DNA of 64,000 nucleotides from Parapristionchus giblindavisi. Taxonomy: Eukaryota; Nematoda; Chromadorea; Rhabditida; Diplogasteridae. Position numbers and translations under genes: made by a program. The stretch's first letter is position 1, and every line of letters starts with the position of its first letter. The notes beneath the pieces are model-generated. The model made no database searches, was not told where the DNA came from, and was given only the letters and a program-made list of their open reading frames with translations. Positions 58,683 through 64,000 of the stretch are shown here, piece after piece. The stretch lies in the NCBI GenBank assembly GCA_943737045.1, contig CALSFV010000221.1, positions 558,001 through 622,000 on the forward strand. Direction: 5' to 3'.

Positions 58683-61364
58683 TCAATTGGCACGATAGAT
58701 CTGGACGATGCCCTCACTGTTACCGGATACCATCAGATTCGACTCCTGCAACGATTGAAAATCAATAATCAATTGGACTACGATATTCATCGATATATGT
58801 ATGCAACCGTACCTTTCTCCATGCAACGGCCGACACGAAATCACTAACATAGTCATGTTCTTCTCTGGATGAATTGAATATAGGATCATCCTGAAGAAAA
58901 TATCGATTGAAATATGTTTTAAATGACAATCAATAAATCGTACTTGAATCGATTTGACCATCATGGGAGAAGAAAAGGAAGAGTTGTACACGTAGACTTG
59001 ATTGTCTTCACTTCCTACAACAAGAGATCGATAAATTCTTATAGGATACAGTACTTAAAATAATAATAAAATGGGATACAGTAATATAAGAATCGATCGA
59101 CTGACCGCACGCAACAAAGTCTCCGCAAGTCGTCAGTCCGATAAAGTTACGATCGTTCACGTGGCCGGTGAGAATCTGAAAGATAAATTATCGATTGATC
59201 TTTAATCTTTGATCTCTATCCCGTGACTACCGTACCTTCTCACATTTCCATGTCTTCGTATTCCAGATACGTAGGGTCGAATCAGTAGCACTGCAAGTGG
59301 TTGCTTTATTTATCCGTAAATCAATCAATCAATAATATGTTAAAACACGTACGCCGACACTAATCGATATCCCGTATCCATAAACTTCGCATAGGAACAC
59401 GACTTTCCGTGACCACGAAGACGCGCCAACTTGTCACGAGGGAAGCGAATGTCGTACACGTACACTGATTGATCTACAACAAGGACAGAGATCAAAGATT
59501 TCTTCATATTAATTGTAACTTTTATCTTTGCTACCTAAGTGCTGATTGATCTACAACAAGGTCAGAGATCAAAGATCAAAGATCAAAATGCAATCAGTAC
59601 ACACATACGTGGGCGGCATTGTCGCTAGCGACAAAGCCCACCCGGTTTTGGCACCAGACCCACCCGATTTTGCCAAAAATCATTCAAAAGTGAAAACGAT
59701 CTAGCCAAAATTAGTACAAAAATGACATTTTTGTGTCCAATTCACCCGATTTTTGCATCCAACCCACCCGATTTAATTTGCCAACGACAATGGCTGCCCA
59801 CGTATGAGTACACACACAAACTACAATAAATAACAAGTAATACGGATAGATCGTACCAGCGGCGGAGCATGCTAGTACATGCTCGTTGTGAGGTGACCAT
59901 TCCACTCCTGTGACAGCCATATTGATATCGATACGATGTGTTGATCGATCGGTCAGAGTCGTCCACACAAAGATCTGCAAAACGGAACGAATAACTAGTG
60001 TTAAAACGTATTTAAAAAGAAATTTTGACGTAATTTTAAGTATTTTTGACCAAGGATTATCTGTAAAATCAGCAAAAATGTATCAAAATACTGGCTCAGG
60101 CCCGAGGGTGGTCGTCACTAGCATTCCGCTGATTGACAGATAATGGACATTCAAACATCACAGCCCAGGCATCGAACTCGCGGCAGTCGGGCGATAGGAC
60201 AGATGCTCTACCGACTGCGCCATGCAAACACTTGGTGAGGTGGTGAGGAAAGAGGATAGAGAGAGAGAGAGGGGCGAATAGTATTGCATGACAGAAAGTT
60301 TAGAGGAACAAAAGATCAAAGATCAAACCTTTCCATCATCTCCTACACTCGCGATAAACTTGGGGTCGTGTCTAGCAAAGTGGACATCCCATACACGTCG
60401 ATTGTGCTCACGATATCTGAAGAATAAAGACGATAAACATATTAAATAAACCATTCAAATCAAGGCTATCATCATATCAGTTTTGTCTTTATATTTTATC
60501 AAGAAACATATTTATATAGATATCTAATCAATAAAATCTACCGTACTTTCTGACTACAGTATTCGTGGATACATCATGAAGGAATACGAATCCATCATAG
60601 TCTGCACATGCAATCATTCGGTCATCCGACGAGTGCCACGATAGATTACTATAATCAATCGATAATCATTACCGTAATCGATCTTATAGTAACTGAATTA
60701 ATATTTACAACAACAAAAAGCGCTTACACACGCAAAAGTGTATGCAAAGTATTGTAAAAACAGAGAGCAAAGAAATCCTCCATAGGTCGAAAAGTATGTT
60801 ACAAAGTACCAAGCCTGACCGCATTTTGAGCCAAAATTCCCCAAAAGATCGAAAAACCTGACCGCATTTTGTGCCAAAATTTCACAAGAATCGAAAAACC
60901 TGACCGCATTTTCAGCCAAATTTGCCAAAAATAGAAAAACCTGACCGCATTTTGTAAACCGATAACCTAGCTATTCGACCTATGAAATCCTCTAATTGGT
61001 TTGTTTTCCATCTCTTTTATTTGAATGCCGAATGGGCAATGAGGGTATTCGTACGTAGTGCAATAAAAAACCGCAAAATATAATAATACTTATTATCTTA
61101 TTAATACTTTATTCCTTTAATTTATGTTTCATTAATATTTTATCCTATCTGGATGACATGATAAAGTATTAAATTATATAATAATATTCTTAATATTATA
61201 CAAACCTAATCTTGGACGTATTGGCAATCTCCACAATACAGCACGGATTGGTCTCCTCATTGCTATTCGATAAGAGATCATTGAAGTCAAAGATACGAAT
61301 GTTCTTTGCTGTTCCTCCGATTGCGAGGAGACGTCGAGTGTAGTCGAATTCAATGCTGTAATAT

Positions 61365-61438
<74 letters not shown>

Positions 61439-64000
61439 TACAATGATAGACAATAAAGTTCATATAAATCAAGATAGCATTTCATAGTTTGATACACCCG
61501 GTGAATTTGTGGTTCATGGGTCAATGATAGAATAATAATTTTCACGGTCCAGAGTTCGACGACGAGCTGTCAAACTGATATGATAATAATGACAAACCAA
61601 GTGACAACATGAGATGCCGCTGGAGTTGTGACATAGTTAAACTCTGTCAGTCTTTCCAATGACAGATATCGAGCCGCTGATTCGACTTCCTGCAAGTATT
61701 ACATACATAATAAAACATATTACAAGTACAAGTACCCCAATCACACTATGGCTATAACAGTGACCCGTGCAAAAGGATATCAGAAATGTGTAGGGTAACA
61801 GTACCACTAATCGTAACAGAAAACCTCTTTACTGTCCTAAAAATAGAGAAAAATGTAGTAATATTTAATTATTCAATTTTTCCATAGGACTGTTTTGCGT
61901 GTCTGTACCATAGCTTCCCGACCAAAAAAATTCCAAACTTGTATGACTTTCACAATGTAGGCCACAACTACGGTCCAATCAATAATGTAACTCTACCGTA
62001 CCCCTCCAGCTTCAGTTAATGCTTGCTGTCCATCATCTGATTCGTAGATGCATTCGCCTCTCTCAAGTAGGGATCCTATAAAGATAGAACAGAATATTTT
62101 GCAAAGATCAAAGATCAAAGATGACCAACCTTTGAGATAATGATCTCTGGTCTTCTCAAACAACTGCAGCATGGCAGATTCTTGTTTCTCAATGAGTACA
62201 TTAATCCTCTCATTGAGATATTCCATAGTGAAGAGTGGATAGGAACTGCGTCCGATTGTTCGCTTCTTCGGTCTCCTCACTTGGGGCAATATCTGAATCA
62301 AGAAATCAATAATATCGATCTGATATAGTCAAGAATTGTAGATCAGTCATCAAATCAACATGGAGAAAGAATATCGTGAAGTACATGCAAACAATACAGC
62401 TAACAATAAGGTGACAAACACAATGATAATAGCAATGACAGTGACAGAGGTGACAATGACAAACAGCTAACATACATACCATCTTTAGACAGATAGGAGG
62501 AACATAGACTTTTCTTTTAAAGTACCGAATCAATATTTTTAAATCAATATCTTACCTTAGTGTGCCTCTTTCCATCCGTGAGATCATCATTGGACTTTGA
62601 TCTCCTTAATATCCTTCCTCCCACTTTCTTCGTCGTCTTCTTCTCATCTCCACAGACGGGCATCTGAATATTGATTGATTCATTTATTGATTGGGCATGG
62701 TCCTCAATATGGAACAAGGTCAATAAGAAATGATATATTAATCCGAATTTCTGGGACACAACAATAGAAAGTTGAAAGTTGCAATAAATGAGCATTCAGT
62801 GAAACACTAATCCACTAGGATATCACAATCGAATTTCAGCCAGAGTTAATAGTTCAAATCTTTTCTTAATTAATAAATCAAAACATATCAATGTATGTCC
62901 GCATGTTTTAACAACAGTGATTAACACCCTACGGATGACAAACATACAGTGAACAACTTTTGCAAAACATTATCTGAAGGACAGAAACGCAAAATTGGCC
63001 AAAAATACGTATATTTTAAGAGAAATCTATCCATTTTCAAACATTTCTTATGATATTTTAATTATTGATTACATTTTTTGGGACAATCACGCATTTCCAC
63101 CAAAATTTAGACATGACGCACTAAAGAGATTATGAGATCCATCGCTGTTTTTTTTTCAAACAATGAATCTTTCTCTCTGATCAAATCCCCTCACATCCTC
63201 TGCAAGTCTCAGTAACCAACCTTCCAAGCATACTTGATCTTCCTATCATCAGGTACGGTCGATGATTTGCGCATCTAAAATCAATCAATAATCAATCAAT
63301 TCCCATCAATCAATAAATCGATATATCTTACTTCAGATTGATATTGATGGATTCCTTCTCTATAGGGCGGATAAGGCCGTTTGCCATCATCATCAGCATC
63401 ATTATCGATTGATCGATGGCGTGGAGGATATGGTGGAACAGGAATCAATTCCATTCTTTCCCTTCGCAAACCATCAGGGAATACGGTAGATCGAGGACGA
63501 TTACTGTACTGAAAGAATACTGTAATCGTATCGATTTTAATCGTAATATATTGATTAGAATATAAATCAATAATGTTGTGTAGAGACCCTATTCCCTATG
63601 TATATTGATCATCTCTATTCCCTATGCATATTGATTAGAATATGTCATCATGTTAATACGTGCACGTGCGCGATCAGACTACAGTCTCTCTGATCCGCAC
63701 ACTCTCTCGCCACTCTACCTTTATCTCTAATGCTCTCTCGTATCTGGCTCCGCCCACTCTTATGTCTAGATTCCCAATCAGTCTAGATCAGTTCTCCCTT
63801 GATCCTCGCACAAGATGTGCCCTTCTCTGGCCTTGTATTAACCTGTAATTTCCCTAGTCTGCAAATAAAGCCCTAAGTAGTAAACCCTTGTGCACTCACA
63901 CTACAATACACGACAACGGGGGCCGACAGCAATACATAACAAATAATATAATAAATTACCTGATGCTGTAGATGATCAGGCTCTCTTCTCTTGGGTATTT
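58683..64000 (-). CDS. COP1: COP1-like E3 ubiquitin ligase, WD40 half (5' part outside window)
   Basis: Minus-strand exons from the 3' end: 58683-58745 (stop), 58813-58890, 58944-59014, 59106-59175, 59236-59290, 59353-59473, 59857-59974, 60329-60416, 60547-60648, 61206-61355, 61598-61689, 62002-62075, 62130-62292, about 62480-62513 (acceptor unclear), 62556-62663, 63221-63274, 63332-63508, 63960->64000. Phases agree across the WD40 part. Diagnostic COP1-type segments: CIEFDYTRRLLAIGG, SKISNLSW, ACADYDGFVFLHD, REHNRRVWDVHF, SYAKFMDTGYRLVSA, TGHVNDRNFIGL, ACGSEDNQVYVY, FVSAVAWR and the C-terminal VSGNSEGIVQIYRAN. Ahead of them is the COP1 linker (RYLSLERLTEFNYV) and a likely helical segment (INVLIEKQESAMLQLFEKTR). 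COP1 WD40 propellers bind VP-motif substrates in DET1/DDB1/CUL4 complexes. The RING domain should be upstream. The segment 62480-63508 (basic and Pro-rich) is not conserved in what I recall of COP1. Confidence 0.85.
60157..60230 (-). pseudogene. tRNA-like sequence in a COP1-like intron
   Basis: Minus strand ATGGCGCAGTCGGTAGAGCA (D arm and A box) and GCGAGTTCGATGCC (T arm and B box) at tRNA spacing, but the acceptor halves do not pair. A tRNA relic or a SINE head; no flanking repeat identified. Confidence 0.4.
61362..61439 (+). repeat. (AAT)n microsatellite
   Basis: About 25 units with one interruption, in the intron before exon 61206-61355 of the COP1-like gene. Confidence 0.95.
63650..63916 (+). 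mobile_element. Possible solo LTR in a COP1-like intron
   Basis: Begins TGTTAATACGTGCACGTGCG, is pyrimidine-rich in the middle (CACTCTCTCGCCACTC), carries a polyadenylation signal at about 63865 (CTGCAAATAAAGCCC) followed by a GT-rich part, and ends near ACACTACAATACACGACA. The base composition differs clearly from the surrounding AT-rich intron. No second copy or target duplication could be shown. Confidence 0.4.

Noticed and set aside
60698..60928. Repeated DPHFVPK-like words (CCTGACCGCATTTTG) as a coding repeat
   Set aside because: A four-unit imperfect repeat of about 40 bp in a COP1-like intron, with stops in the frame of the neighbouring exons.

Overview
The window is eukaryotic, intron-rich, AT-rich DNA. 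Splice acceptors of the TTTCAG/TTTGCAG type, many introns of about 45-60 nt, a degenerate Tc1-type element and nematode-like tRNA-Met genes point to a nematode or a similar small invertebrate. This is an inference; there is no species-level proof. No bacterial or viral genome is present.

Layout. Positions 1-56,337 hold a tandem family of large multi-exon genes for secreted, cysteine-rich proteins. I define five copies by comparing them with each other. Gene 1 (before 1 to 11,889, +) has lost its middle exons in frame. Gene 2 (13,153-21,212, +) carries two apparent frameshifts. Gene 3 (22,974-32,039, +) is intact except at its first splice junction. Gene 4 (34,565-42,872, +) is fully open, with 22 exons and 941 codons. 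Gene 5 (56,337-45,997, -) is inverted and clearly dead. Scraps of a sixth copy lie at 45,607-45,805. The intact protein is a signal peptide, six modules of about 140 residues with mostly 10 cysteines each, a Thr-rich linker, an Asp/Glu/Lys tail and a 12-residue hydrophobic end. Each module is encoded by a three-exon cassette with constant intron phases (0, 2, 2). I do not recognise the family with certainty. The 8-10 cysteine pattern recalls the nematode ET module, which needs an HMM test.

The introns and gaps of this cluster are packed with mobile DNA. There are foldback elements of 1.3-4.1 kb, several with TTAA target duplications, small TTAA MITEs, three hAT-like MITEs with 8-bp duplications, a Tc1-like element, a decayed mariner-like element and a truncated LINE. 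Elements are nested in one another, and one pair splits a tRNA-Ser gene. Seven long poly-C tracts, all on the + strand, mark several breakpoints.

From about 57 kb the character changes. There is a tRNA-Met gene, then on the minus strand the WD40 half of a COP1-type ubiquitin-ligase gene (58,683 to beyond 64,000), a conserved housekeeping gene with short introns and few large insertions. A second tRNA-Met lies at 32,777-32,849. The cluster and the COP1-like gene show no functional link beyond adjacency.
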